Positions 1-12,494 of a DNA stretch of 64,000 nucleotides are shown one piece after another. The notes beneath the pieces were generated by a model. The model saw only the letters and a list, made by a program, of their open reading frames with translations, was not told the DNA's origin and did no database searches. Origin of the DNA: Emmonsiellopsis sp. PD_33 (lineage: Eukaryota > Ascomycota > Eurotiomycetes > Onygenales > Ajellomycetaceae). A program made the translations under genes and the position numbers. Position 1 is the stretch's first letter. Each line of letters begins with the position of its first letter. Location: the NCBI GenBank assembly GCA_032988165.1, contig JANTQF010000041.1, positions 114,942 through 178,941 of the forward strand, written 5' to 3'.

Positions 1-3000
1 AGGAATATTATTATAATAATAATAAAAGAAACTCTACTAACTAAACAGCTGTTTCTTAGTATTCATTATAGTTATAAAAGTATGAACTGCAGCTCTCACA
101 GCTCTCTTATGCCAGGCCAGAATATAATTCTTAGCTAATTGATTGAGTATTAGATTAAAAAAAATCTACTGCTCTCTCTAGATTAAAGAATCATCTCATT
201 ACTAATATTCAATTAAAGCTTTAGAAAGTACATTAAGACTTGTTATAGTTATAATAGTAGGAAAGTAATAAGGAATGCTACTATATAGAATAAGTAGGCT
301 GGAGGATATTATAGATCTATAAATGAGATCTTAATTTACTTGTAAAAGCTACTCTCATGTGTTGCTCTCTAAAACTTTTAAAGACTTACTATCTTTCTAA
401 ATTCTAATGAATTATAGAAGTATTATTCTCTGCTTGATTGTAGCTGGGCCTGTACTCCCATGGGGAATATATAATATAATGATTTATATATCTCTCTATT
501 TGCAAGAAATAGTCTTTCAACTGATCTTAAAATCCTACAAATCTTAATTAGTAAGTATCTATAGAGAGACATCCTAAATGATTCTGCCATTTAGAAACCC
601 CCTTCCATGAAGTTGGTAATTCCACTCAGAGACATAGTGATGCATGCTAGGAACTATAGTTATATAGTTTATATAATTCTTATTTATTATGCTAATAGAC
701 TCTTGGATTATGTTTGTATTATAGTTCTTCTCAGTGAGGCACTAAATATTAATATTAATATGCTGGAAAAACATGCTATTCCTCTTTCTGATAAACTTGA
801 TGTAATAAGGATAGAAAATGAGCCTTATCTGATGATCCAGATAAAGAGTAATATATTAAGCATAGTAAACTGGGTTCTGATGAATTATCTACTGAATGAT
901 TTTATAGAGCATTATGTGAAGTCACCCTAGTAACTTCTGATTCTTTTACTAATAAAATAAGTATATATCCCATTTATGTGCTACTATCTTTCTGAGTGTA
1001 TTATATATAATGGGTATATTTCCCACAGCTATCTCTATTTAAAGTTAGAAGAAAATTGGAAGAGATAAAAAGCTATCTGCACCTCAGCCATTTAATGTGA
1101 GATTTATATTTATGCTTCCCAGGCTGAGGTTCTTCAACATGCTTGCCCAGTTTGATAGAGTAATGAAAGAAAAGGTAGTGTGCTTTATATAATATATCTA
1201 AAGAAGATTTTCTGGGTGGGTAGAGTGATACTCTTTGTGAAAATAATGAAAAGTACTGTTAGTAATATGAATCTAGCTAAGATTTCTATAACTATTAATA
1301 ATAGCCTTAAGTCTGAATGTTAAAGTTACCTAGTTCAAACTCTGAGTCAGCAAACTAATTTTCCCTTCAAAATTGATGGCATGGTAGTAGCACAGAGGAA
1401 AAGAAGATAATAGCTTTACAAGCTAATTTAGAAGTTTGATAAACTAGTTATCATTCAGCTCCTTTACATTATTGAGCTGAGCTTTCAAGGTAGGCTTGAC
1501 ATTCTAATAATATGTGTATTTATAATAGTTAGTTTTCTAATACTTTTTAATAGCTTTAGTAATATTAGAATTCTTCTTATTAGTATTTTAATTCTTAAGC
1601 TCTGCCATTTCTTCTGGTGACAGGCTGATAAAATGGGAGAGGCTGATATTAGACAGAGAGATAGCTATTAATGAAACTAATTAGCTAGAGATATATTATA
1701 GGTAAGAAGTAGGTAAACTAGGGCCAGGGTTTTAAAAAGTACTAGATGAGAAAGTAGAAGGGGATATCAGAACTAATTCAGAATGATGATAATTATTTTG
1801 AGGAGAATAAGAAAAAGATAGAGGTATTTAGTTAGTTATATGAGAATCATATAGTAAAGCTGGAGAAGGCTGATGCTGAAGATTTTAAGAGGGTAGAGAT
1901 AAAAGAATTAGTAGGTAAGAGTTAGTAGGTATAGAAAGAGATAATAGAGTACCTATAATGAGAATCTCATCAGAATCAATATAAAGCCCAGTAGTATGAA
2001 TGGCTTTCATATTCAATTTAGAGCTAATAAAATCTAGCTTAGAGGCTACCTTAAGATTAGAAAGTATAAGTTCCTTATGAAGTTTTAAGCCTCTCTCAGG
2101 ATTTTTACATAGTTAAATTTATATTACTTGATTGATTCTTCTCACTGCAGATGAATAATTGTAATTTTTTATGAGAATTACTACATACTAGTACTATTTT
2201 TTCTTCTTTAGTATTGATTAGAATTCATCAGTAAAACCTTTTCCTTAGTGCTCCATATAAGTTTTATATTCTTCTCAAGAGTAGTTTCAATGAACTCTGA
2301 CAGTCTCTACCACATAATAGATCTTCACTGTCTGATAGTAGAAGTTAGCTTCAGATATTACTGTCTATTAAACCCTATCTTTCTTCATCTATTTGAAATA
2401 TATAGCTATTTTCTCCTCTCTATCTTCATGCCTGCTCATGATCAGATTGATGATCTCACACTGAATCTAGTAATATAAAGTTATATGCTTATTAAGGGTA
2501 TTAATATACTTTTGAATCTTCTTGGTAGTTGACAGCCTTCTCTTCCCATATTCAATTAAGGTAAGGAAATCAGTAGGCTTCAGGGCCAGGATGCACAGAT
2601 TTCAGCAGTTTAACATTTTATAGAAAAATAGTGAATAAAATTATAGATACAGTGTTGTTGCATGTTATGCAAGTTAGTTTGAAGGCAAGACTGAAATATC
2701 TATGATGATGGTGAGAGGAAAGCTAAGGGGAATATAAGGCAGAGTATACTCTTATGGTTTTTTTTTTTTTTAAATGTAAGATGCAAAAGGTGGCTGTGGC
2801 TGGCAAAATAAGAGAATAAGATAGGCATACTGTTATAAAATGAAAGAAACAAAGAAAATTGCAAAGGAATGTGAAGATGCATCTAAATTCTAGTATGCTA
2901 CTTATATTGATATTTGAATCATAAAGAGATAACTAATAAAGAAAATAAATTAATAAGTAGATACAGCCAAATAAAGGAAATAAAGAAAGAATGAATGGAA

Positions 3001-3062
3001 TAAGAAAATAAATATAATAATCAGATAATAATCATAAAACTTTTATTATAAGAAATTAGAGA
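1..3062. other. unresolved degenerate repeat sequence
   Basis: I recognise no gene here. A plus-strand open stretch of 107 codons (607-930) and another of 76 codons (2248-2478) lie in CpG-free DNA and match no family I know. A plus-strand frame around 1,730-1,920 has an acidic, lysine-rich, coding-like look but contains stops. The 3' LTR of the Gypsy element should lie in the right part of this stretch, but I could not pair it with a 5' copy by eye. A T-run sits at about 2,759-2,771. Confidence 0.5.
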
Positions 3063-3430
3063 CTACAAAGCATTTTCTTCCTCATCTACATTTTCTTTCT
3101 TCTCACTACTATTCTCTACTGGATCTATATTATCTAATACTACCAGCATTTAATCATCATGAAGGTAAAATTTCTTTATTCAGTTACCTACAGTGATGTT
3201 ACAGAATGATATACCATCTAGTTTTTTAAGATGATAAATATCTTTCTTATGATTTGCCTTCTGCATATGATATGAATCTAACCATTAGAAGTTAAATTTA
3301 ATGGAATAAGATATTTCTATTTTAGTGTCATGCAGAAGGATAAGATCTCCCACCTGAACTAAATTATATATTAATTGCTTGATTTCATTAAATAGATCCT
3401 AATTTTTCTCTTATATGTGCTATAGATGAA
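3063..3430 (-). pseudogene. C-terminal domain of the Gypsy polyprotein
   Basis: The last readable part of the element begins at about 3,430 with VQVGDLILLHDT, the usual V-G-D-x-V motif after the integrase core. It proceeds through a short SH3-like segment to an acidic end (ENSSEKKENVDEEENAL) and a stop near 3,063. It is better preserved than the rest of the element. I see no clear chromodomain. Confidence 0.65.
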
Positions 3431-3599
3431 AGGCTGCCTCCTCTAGGTTTTCATCTCATCTCTCTAACTGTTAAATCTATATGTATATCAAGTCAGCATA
3501 AGAGTAAATAGTATGCTATGAAAGTATTTACCATATTAATATTTCAAGCTCAACAGGAAGAATAGCATCATAATTATATTATAAATGAAATGATATCTC

Positions 3600-4240
3600 A
3601 CCTATTAACTATTAAATGAAGATATGATCTACCCACAGTACTAAGTAGAAATAATTAACCTAATTCCTTTTATTTATAGCAAGCTTTACTAGTACATCTG
3701 AAATAGGGTAGTAGCCATGTTCAACCATATCATTCACTTTCACATTATATAGCAAAATCATTATTTACCTGATGTGATATTTAATGATGAGAATCCTGGT
3801 TCACTTCTAATTTTCTAGCTTATCATTATAAATCATTTCTCAGAAACAGCCATGCTAGCATATAATATTCTTATAAATGAATTGCACTATATGTTCAGCC
3901 TTAGCATGCATAAGAGGCTGGTCTTTAACTCAGTTAGTAAGGTCATTTCAAGTAATAACTACACATGATTTCCCCCAGTTCTTCAGAAACTTGATGATAT
4001 TGATACACTACTTATCTCATAGATAGTTGTGATGAGTTGGATATAGTGATTCCTTAAGATGATTACTTTCCTGAAATTAATACTTATAATATCTCTTATA
4101 GTATGCCTTGACCTTACTGAATAAGTCTTCTCACTAATATTACTAAGAGATCTTGTGATTGGTTGCCTTGCAGCCTTTATAGCTAAACTTATCATATATT
4201 TAAGTAATAATTTCCTTTTGTTCATCTGAATCATCCATCA
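3600..4240 (-). pseudogene. retroviral-type integrase remnant
   Basis: The minus strand, starting about 4,234, reads a zinc-binding HHCC-like stretch (HDKFSYKG near 4,200, CYKY/CYKC-like near 4,090). The catalytic core follows: CINIIKFLKNWG near 4,010 and YNDKLEN near 3,815, matching the D...D-35-E spacing of Gypsy integrases, with mutations and stops. It follows reverse transcriptase in the coding direction, fixing the element as Ty3/Gypsy. Confidence 0.8.
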
Positions 4241-5379
4241 CACACCTTAGTGAAATCCCTTTACCTAACTAATGAAATAGATGTTGCCCATGCACCATAT
4301 AGTTCAGTGCATATTTATGTCATTTTGGGAAGACCTTGTAAGAGATATTATCAGGCTGCTTTAGGGTAGTGAGGTATCTAGCAATTAATTTATTATGATT
4401 AAAATAGAAGGATAAAAGAATATGAGATTCTTTACTATTAATATCATCAGAAACTTTAAAGTTAGAAATAATAATAGAAGCTATACTAATGTAATTGAGT
4501 TCTATCTCAATGAATTTATTGATGTTCTGATCCTCAGGTATCTTACTATTAGTAGGTAATTATTGAGAAAGATTATTAGTAGTGCTATAAATTTAATTAG
4601 AAATGTAATAAACATTAAAATTGAACATCTAAATTCATGCAAGCTAGTTAGTTATTAGAGCATCAGGAAGATCAGTAGCTGTCTGATTGAGTTGAGTAAC
4701 TAAGATTTTTATGTTAGTTTTAAGAATGAAGTAAATACTATATAGATAATATTAACATTTCTTTAGCATTTTAAGGATAACTTAACATTCTTATTTTCCT
4801 GTGTCATATTTTACTTCTGCTGAGCTCCAGATTTTATTTTCATACTAGTAGGGATGAAGCTTTTTATTCCTAATATCTTGCTAGCTCAGTGTTCCTTTCT
4901 AGTTATGCTTGCTGACATTAATTATAATCATAATATCCTCAGTGCCTTTAGAATAATCAATGCAGTGCAGAGCAGGGGTAGTTATTAGTACTGTCTTCAG
5001 AACTAATATGACATTTGATTGCTTGGGTTCTTAGAGGAAAAAGGTGTTTTTCTTAAACAGTGAATAGATTGGGTTGGAAATGAGGGTAAAGTTTGAGATT
5101 CAGATATAATAATATATATAAATACTAATGAAGATATGAGCTCTAAAGATCTCAGTTGATTCAGGCTATTTAATGATTTTGATAATTTTAGTGGCCTCAG
5201 AGTGATGCTTATTAATATTAATGATATATTCAACATGAATCATATTAGAGCAGCTGAACTCAGATTTTGCAATCTGAATGCATGTGTTTGAGAGCTTGAT
5301 GCTGATTAGGATCTAATCTAGGTTTTAAAGATGCTTCAAAATAAACTGGTGAATTTCTAGCATAATTTCTTTATTATTG

Positions 5380-6070
5380 TACTGAGATTATGAACCCTTT
5401 ATATTAATATTATTCATGAAATTATCTACCTGGTAGGGAATGTTTGAATGGAGAATATAAGCTATAACTCAGCAGAAGGTAGTAATAGAATTTATGACAC
5501 TTTGTAGTAATATTATCTAGTGAAGAAGATTGATTAGGGTTTAAAAGGCAGTCATATTATAGCTATCCTCATGCAAAGTAATTTGATTGTATCTGGAAAA
5601 AAAATCCATCATACTGATAATGATTTGCCCAGTAAAATCTTCTATAAAAATATCAGCACTGAGAGGAATATAGGTATTCTGAACTATAATAGTATTTATA
5701 TCTATATAGATATTAATAATTTAATATTTCTCAGACTCCTTCTTCTTGATGAGGAATCATTTATTCTGATATGAACTATGATAATATTTAAAGATGCTGA
5801 AGTTGACTTACTCATAAAGTATTTCTATAACTATTAATAGTAATTTTTGAGGAATAGAAAACTTAGAAGCCTATCATACTTCATACTCAACAGTATAAAT
5901 CTTAATTGATGGAGAGATTTCTTTAGCTAGTTTTCTATAATCACTAAAGCTTCATACTAATACTTTCTCCTATCTAAGTAGAATCTTGATCAGCAGCTCA
6001 TACTCCTGAGGTGTTAAAATTAATCCAATTTGAAGCTTTTCTATTCTATTAGGTGTGAGGTGAGAGCCAT
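5380..6070 (-). pseudogene. reverse transcriptase remnant
   Basis: Minus-strand translation gives a recognisable Gypsy reverse transcriptase with stops. An upstream linker with LTPQEYELLIKILL is at about 6,070-5,980. The catalytic palm block is at about 5,565-5,620 (MDFFSRYNQITLHEDSYN in place of the usual DFFSGYDQ pattern). At about 5,391-5,420, FMNNINIKGS sits where the family has the F-x-D-D active site followed by I/V-x-G-P. Both active-site aspartates are changed to asparagine by G-to-A. Confidence 0.85.
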
Positions 6071-6869
6071 GCAGGCAATCTGAGAAATAAGGTATGATTA
6101 GATGATTATAAGGTAAAGATAAATTCTTTATAGATTTAATGTTGTCTTAATATTATTTCTGATGAATCTCTTTTTATTGATCTATTCTATTAGGTATCTC
6201 TCTATCTATTATTAGTATATTAAGAGGCTGAATCTTATCCACTTTTTACTTGTACAGTGTAATAACAATTAGGTGATGAGATCAAGAAGAAGGCTTAGTG
6301 GAATCATAGAAAGAAAGGTCATGCAGTTAAATGCCATGAACTTGATGAATTTTAGAGATAGGGTGCTATAAGAAAGAAAATATAGCATGTGAGAATAGCT
6401 GAAAATGTTATTATAGAATGATAGAAACATACAGTGGAGATTTCTAAGGTAATTAAATGATGATCTCTGATTGACTGGAGGTATTTATTGGCTCTGAGCT
6501 AGAAAATTATAATTAACTGGATTTCCTCTCATTACTTTTATATGGTAGAATTTCTACTCTATTATTTATCATACTAATACTGCTGACTCTGACTTCATCT
6601 CTTTACTTACTACTATTATTATGAAGATCAGTTGGACTCAGTACCTCTAGTTTAAAGACTAATACTTACTATGAAGATCATCTAGCTGTCTGTCACTATA
6701 ATCTTCTGAAGAATAGCTGAGAAAGGAGATCTAATTAGTTTCATCATTTAGATTGAAAATTGTAATAGTAATATCACCTACATTATCTATCTGTTATACT
6801 AACTGAGTCATGTTTTCATAGGAATAGCCTAGAATGCACTCATGAGAATCATACTCTAAAATAAAGAAG

Positions 6870-7110
6870 ATTTAAGGTATAAATATAGATCTAATATAAA
6901 CTAAGATATTCTTATAGATTCTAATGATATTACTGTGCTGACTATCAGTGCTGAGGATTAGCTTGAGAGTATCTTTCTGAATGATCAGGCTGAGACTCAA
7001 GATAATACTCTTCACTATACAGTTAATCTTTGCTCTACTGTTGAATATGACTTCAGTCTGACTCTTTCTGATACTAACAGAAAACTTGATATAACTAATG
7101 AACATCAGAT
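6870..7110 (-). pseudogene. retropepsin (aspartic protease) remnant
   Basis: A 77-codon open minus-strand stretch contains FNSRAKIN where retropepsins have the catalytic D-S/T-G-A-x-I-N motif. The catalytic aspartate has become asparagine and the glycine arginine, both G-to-A on the coding strand. Downstream, at about 6,860-6,640, continues a segment with the HECILG pattern typical of the end of Gypsy proteases. The enzyme cannot be active. Confidence 0.75.
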
Positions 7111-7379
7111 TCCACTGAGGATCATATTCTAAGATATGATAAAAGAGCTGAATAAAGAAGACTCTAATAGATTCTTTCTTAATTATATACTATTAAACTT
7201 CAGCTGGAAGATTCTAGAAGAATGTCTACTACAGCTGAGTAGAGTAGGCTATAATATTCTTAAGCTGAATTTCAGTAATCTTTTGACACATGATTTTCTT
7301 AAAGACTATCTAAGTTGTAGTAGCATGATTCTTCTTATCTCTTATTTTAGTAGATAATTTCAGCTCTTTAGACTTTCTG

Positions 7380-9250
7380 GAATGATAAAGAATGGTTTTC
7401 TTCTAGATTTTAGGTACTTTAGCCATCTCAGTATTAGGTATAGATTCATCAATTAGCTAAGTTAGTGTCTTTTCTTGTAACTAACTATTATAAAGGGTTT
7501 ATGAATCATCAGGATCAGATGAAGGTAAGATAATATCCTTAATAAATAAAATTAATTTTTGGGAGCCATCTGAATAGTGGTCAGCCCTTTGAGAGTGAGT
7601 GGAAGGTAGGGCTTTCTCCTTTTCAATTTAATTAGAGAGTGTGAATTGATTCTTATCAGTAGCTAATCCTTTACTCTTATTATTCTCTATAGCAGCCTAA
7701 GTAACTATCATACTAATAACCTCTTCTACTTTGCTGTCTGAGTTGCCTTCTTCTGCATTGCTTTCAAACCTAATATCACATATGCTAATAAAATTGACTG
7801 TAGGTAATAGGTTACTATTAGAGGAAATGAGGATGCTCTCATTGTTGCAGAATTTTACTACTAATAGAATGATAGAAGGTATAGATCTCTACTCAAAAGT
7901 ATACTTAATGATAATAATATATAGTTCATATTAGTTTATATTAATCTTTAAGCTGTACTGCATTATATATCTATTAAAGTATTTACCCATTCTATTTTGA
8001 TGGATCTTTTCCTAGTTGATTAACTTGCTGATTTGAAAACACTGAGGAAGCATGTAAGAGGAGTTATTATAACTCTAATAGGTATAAGGAGGGTGATCAT
8101 ATTATGATATGCTTCTAAATTAAGGTTGATATGGACTATCAGAGCCATACTGTGTCTTATAATAGGAAATGTTCATGAGATCTCAAGTAGGATTGATAAA
8201 TCTCTAATTAATAAGAATGTATAGTACTATAGCTAATTGTTGTATATTTTCTTGCTGTTGAAAATCTATAATAGCTAGTAATAATGTATTTATCTGATTA
8301 ATGAGAGATTCAAGCAAGCTATCATTTGAATTCCTTAAAGCTAAATCAGAAGAAGCAGGTGATGCAGAGAGAGCCACTTAAGATCTTAGTATAATTAGAA
8401 TAGATGGATTGAAGATAGGTTAAGTAGGAGGCAGCTGAGTAGGTAGCATTATATGAAAACCTAGATTAGATGTGATTATCTAGACTATCTTTTTCTTGAC
8501 TTCCTAAGATTCAGCTGCAGCTTCACAAACCTTTGAAATCTTTCACTCAGATGAGTTATTTTAATTAAATCTAGCCTTATAAAAAGCCTTCTTATAAACT
8601 TCATTAGGCAGGCCTTGTAAGAACAACTAGCAGGCAAGAGATTCCTAAATTTCATTTCAGCTAATCAGTGACTTAATGATAGCACAGAATTAGTAGTAGA
8701 AAGTGAGAATATCTCAGCTGGAAGATTATTTGAAATTAAATAGGATATTTAGGTAGATTTAGTTGTACATCTACTAATGAGTATTATTCTATTAGAACTC
8801 TAACATTAATCTGATTTTAACTTTTATCTAGGTTTGTAAGTCCTTCATCAGCTGATCCACATAGCCTTACAGTTTCATAAAGTAATAATTATATAATACT
8901 ATTAAGGCTTTATTCTTAGAAACATGGTGCAGCTTCAGCACAGCATTGAACTAGTTGATGAACTAAATAACATCCTTTCTATTAAAAAAGAGAGCTCTGA
9001 GGAATTCAGAAACTGGCATGAATATGATAAGCTACTAATAAATTATTCTACTTTTAGAAGGTAAGATACTGCTAGGTGTAAGTAAGCCTGATGAGAAATT
9101 AGTAGAGCTGAACATCTTCTTACTATTAATTTTGATTTTTAGTGGTAGAGCTAGTACTTTTCCTGACTGAGTTTGATGATGTATGATGGAGTCCAACTGA
9201 GTATACTTAGAAGATATATATTAATAGAGAAATGAATAGATAAGTAGCTC
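7380..9250 (-). pseudogene. gag remnant of the Gypsy element
   Basis: The minus-strand reading just upstream of the protease remnant is a discontinuous gag-like frame: a helical, leucine-rich capsid-like part (about 9,200-8,550) followed by a serine/asparagine/glutamine-rich part (about 8,450-7,400). Many in-frame stops interrupt it. Assignment rests mainly on position before the protease and on the capsid-like pattern. No zinc knuckle survives that I can see. Confidence 0.6.
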
Positions 9251-11936
9251 TTATTTGTAAATGAGAAATAAATTAATAATAGTGGTAGTATTTATATCTT
9301 TTTGCAGGTAGAGATTTAGAAACTTAAGAAAGAGAAGAAATTGCAAGATCTATTGCAGATTTTTCTTCTCACTAGAGTCTATATTTATTAAGGAATGGCT
9401 TGATGGATTTGATAGTTTAGTAGGTCCATTCTTCAAAGTTTTCTTCTAGTAGTATTATTATTAGTACAGCCACAAGGCTATGGGCCTGCTCCAACTAAAT
9501 GGGCCTATCACAAATTGAAATAAGAGAATTATATTGAGTAATATGCTTAATAAAAGAAAAGGAAAAAGAGGAAAGAAACTCAGTATAGTTATTAATATTA
9601 ATATTGCCATCTATTCATTCATTTATGATTCTGATTGTGCACACCAATGAAGTGGGGATGAAGTGTGTGTGTTAGATAGCACTAAACAGGGCAGCAGTAA
9701 ACACAAGAAAAGAATTAATATTAATGTTGAAGTAGAGGAATGTATTGGTAATCTATAGTACAAAATAATATAATAATAGAATGATGAGATAACACACAAA
9801 AGAAATAAAAGATCTATCTTAAAAAAGCATATACATGCATGAGAAATCCACAAACAAATAGATGAAGTCTTGCTATGAAAGGAAAATGTCTATCTTCATG
9901 ATATACTTAGCAGCAAAAGCCTTGGTAAAAAATTGATCTGACCTGACAGTGGATCCCCACCACAATAGTAATTAGTATAATTCTAAAAATATTTGATTTT
10001 AAGTAACTTAGAAGCCTAGAATAAAGTACTACATGCAGAGTAAGTCTTATTTATATGCTTAAAATTTAGAGGTTCTCAGCAGGCAGCATTAAATAATGAA
10101 GTAAGAATAGAGAGAATATCAGATATAGAGTAAGTAAGATATTAAATGACATTTATATTAACTACTAGAGAATTATTAAAATACTAAAGATAGATATTAT
10201 AGATAAGATATAAAAAAGCATTCTAAAGCCCCTTATTATTATAGTAGTTTAAATAATAACTAAATTGCTTATTAGAAAGAGGCCTAAAATTATAATCTCT
10301 ATAATAATAAATAATAATAATACCTCAGTAGTTCTAATAGCATTTCTCATAATAATTTAATAAAGAGACATCACACATAATACACTTAATAACTACTCTG
10401 GTCCTGGCCCCCTCCCTATAGGTAGTATAATAATTATTTTAGTAGTCAGATAGAGGTTCAAAACTATAATTAATATAGAGTAGAAATATCTAAGTAATAA
10501 TAATAATATTAAATCTAATTAGAGTTCTATAGGTAGCTTAACATTCATCACAATACTTATATTAGAAGTTTGAAAGCTGATGATTATAATCCAAGTAGAT
10601 ATAGCTCTTACTCAGAATAAATCTAGTAGAGATAGATATTAGAGAGGCAGCTATCCTGATTAAATCTAAATATATTAAATACTGAGTATATTTAGAACTA
10701 ACAGTATATTACTTATAGTAGCTGTTATAAGTATAATAAGAAATAGGAGTCTGAACTAATAATAATATAAAGCTTAGAGAGGTATTAGATATAAAGACTG
10801 AAAGAGGAGAAGATACTAAATCTATTATAAAGAAAGTAGAGGATAAAGAACTCTGAAAAAATAGAGTAATAGAAAATATAGTAATAAAAAGTAAGAAATA
10901 ATATTTAAATGAAGATAAAGTAAGATAGATAAAGATATAGATGATAAAAAATATAAAGAATAGTAGATAATAAAAGAGATTAATAAAGAGTAACTAATAA
11001 TAGAATATATATATATATACTAAAGAAAGATATCAATGAATTTAAATCAAAATAACTCTATAAATTCTATAATCTTACAAATGAAATTAATAATTTAATA
11101 TCAACACTAAGAATGTGAAGAGATAGTAGTCTAAAATTAAAAAGAAAAAAGAAATTAGCAGTAAATAATTAAAAAGTGAAATTTATAGAGAGAATATATA
11201 GCATATAGATATATAAAGAACATTAGAATTAATAAAGATAATAAAAGAAATAATTAAAATATTAATTTATCTTATATATCTAATAATTATAAATCTTATA
11301 CTCAGCTTACTATAATAACAGAGTAAATATAATAGATAAGAAAGAGACAGACTATACAGACAGCACTAATATAACTAATAGAGCTATAAAAACTAGCTAT
11401 ATTGATATTATCAGCACAGTAGCAAACCACACTGGTAGTACTAACTTAGTAGATAAAATAGAAATAAATAATATTAGTATAGCTAAATGAGCTATCTCAT
11501 CTACCTGCCCAGATTTCAGGGCATCAAGATAATTAATAGAAAGACTAGAACCCAGAATGTCATTAAGAATATTATAATAAGGAATACTAAAAGGATCTTA
11601 AATAATCATTAAAGGTAGCAAGAAAATAGAAGGAGTCAAGGACTAAAGATCAAGTAGAGCCTAGAGGATAGTAGAGGGTGCTCAGCAGTGGGAATAAACA
11701 TGCTAACAGAGCAGATGTAAGATATATATACAGTAATAAGATAGAATATGTAGGATGTTGAGGATAGAAGGAAAAGAGGAGGTTAGGGTAGAGAGATCAA
11801 AGCATACCACATGACCAAAAGGTGGTGAGCCAAAGGATGCTAAAATACAAGTATTTTGCTGATGTTCCCTCACTGAGATAGTGTTCTGCTGACCCAACTG
11901 AGAACATACATATATGATTTTTACCCCAGACCTAAA
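9251..11936. other. very AT-rich flank, no identifiable gene
   Basis: This part should contain the 5' LTR of the Gypsy element (about 9,300-10,000), but no long direct repeat with the 3' side is visible. From about 10,150 to 11,350 the sequence is the poorest in GC of the window, with long runs of A/T words and an AT dinucleotide run near 11,005. Plus-strand frames between 10,780 and 11,100 are lysine/glutamate-rich, with stops. A second, older element is likely but I cannot name it. Confidence 0.5.
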
Positions 11937-12494
11937 CGTGGAGGGCGTGGGGCCCTGGGGATGGTTGGATGGATCAAACCGTTGAGATTCGTTAGCGTCG
12001 GATTTCAATAATAATTTCACAGCCTGGTATACCCCCCTTCCCCAACATGCCCTTCATTAAGAATCCCGTGATATCGGGATCCACCCCCAATCGCGTTATT
12101 GGGTCCTTGGTATTTCCCCTCGTCGTGAAGAAAAGAAAATAGAGGCGGAGCTGGCGGTAGAGGCTCTTGATCAATTACCATAATGACATCTATTTCCCAA
12201 GGCTATGGAATAAAACAACAAGGCCCAAAGGAAAGGGAAAAAAAAAACGTCGAATCTAGATTAGCAAAACACCATCTCTCTGGTTGCTCCATATGCTCGC
12301 TGCCGAAAATTGCCCACAAGGGATTTATTATGTTTGCCCCGCATCCAAACCGTTCTCCAAACTTGGTAGGAAAGGGGATTAGAGAATTAAACCAAATATT
12401 AAATGAATGGGCCCAAAAAGGAAGAAAGGGTAAAAGGGAAGAAGAAAGGGTCGTTAGGCGTATATAATACAGAGCCAACGGATAACAAAAGGAA
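11937..12494. other. intergenic, transition out of the AT-rich block
   Basis: CpG reappears at 11,937 and GC content rises. The first 300 bases hold only short open frames on both strands. The right half is the 3' flank of the PFA5-type gene. I see no RNA gene. Confidence 0.5.

Larger units (their letters stand above)
3063..9250 (-). mobile_element. degenerate Ty3/Gypsy LTR retrotransposon
   Basis: Minus-strand frames, broken by many stops, still spell a Gypsy-type polyprotein in the order gag, aspartic protease, reverse transcriptase, integrase, C-terminal domain. Integrase lies after reverse transcriptase, which marks Gypsy rather than Copia. Differences from conserved motifs are mainly G-to-A and C-to-T changes, as expected from CpG-directed mutation. 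Limits are approximate: the gag frame is readable from about 9,250 and the last frame ends at a stop near 3,063. LTRs, target duplication and primer site were not located. The copy is plainly dead. Confidence 0.85.
1..11936. repeat. CpG-free, AT-rich mutated repeat block
   Basis: The block is strongly AT-rich, with many TAATAA-like runs, and has no long open reading frame. Reading it line by line I found no CpG dinucleotide until position 11,937, while CpA and TpG are common. This is what a repeat-directed C-to-T process acting at CpG leaves behind (RIP-like mutation or methylation plus deamination). The edge is sharp: CpG becomes frequent within a few dozen bases after 11,937. At least one retroelement is readable inside. 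The small open frames within it are remnants or chance, not genes. Confidence 0.9.

Noticed and set aside
607..930. 107-codon plus-strand open stretch in the AT-rich block
   Set aside because: It lies in CpG-free mutated DNA, has no neighbouring gene structure and matches no family I know; chance or remnant.
9300..10000. Search for the 5' LTR by matching to 2,500-3,060
   Set aside because: Short AT-rich words match by chance only; no convincing long direct repeat with TG...CA ends was found by eye.
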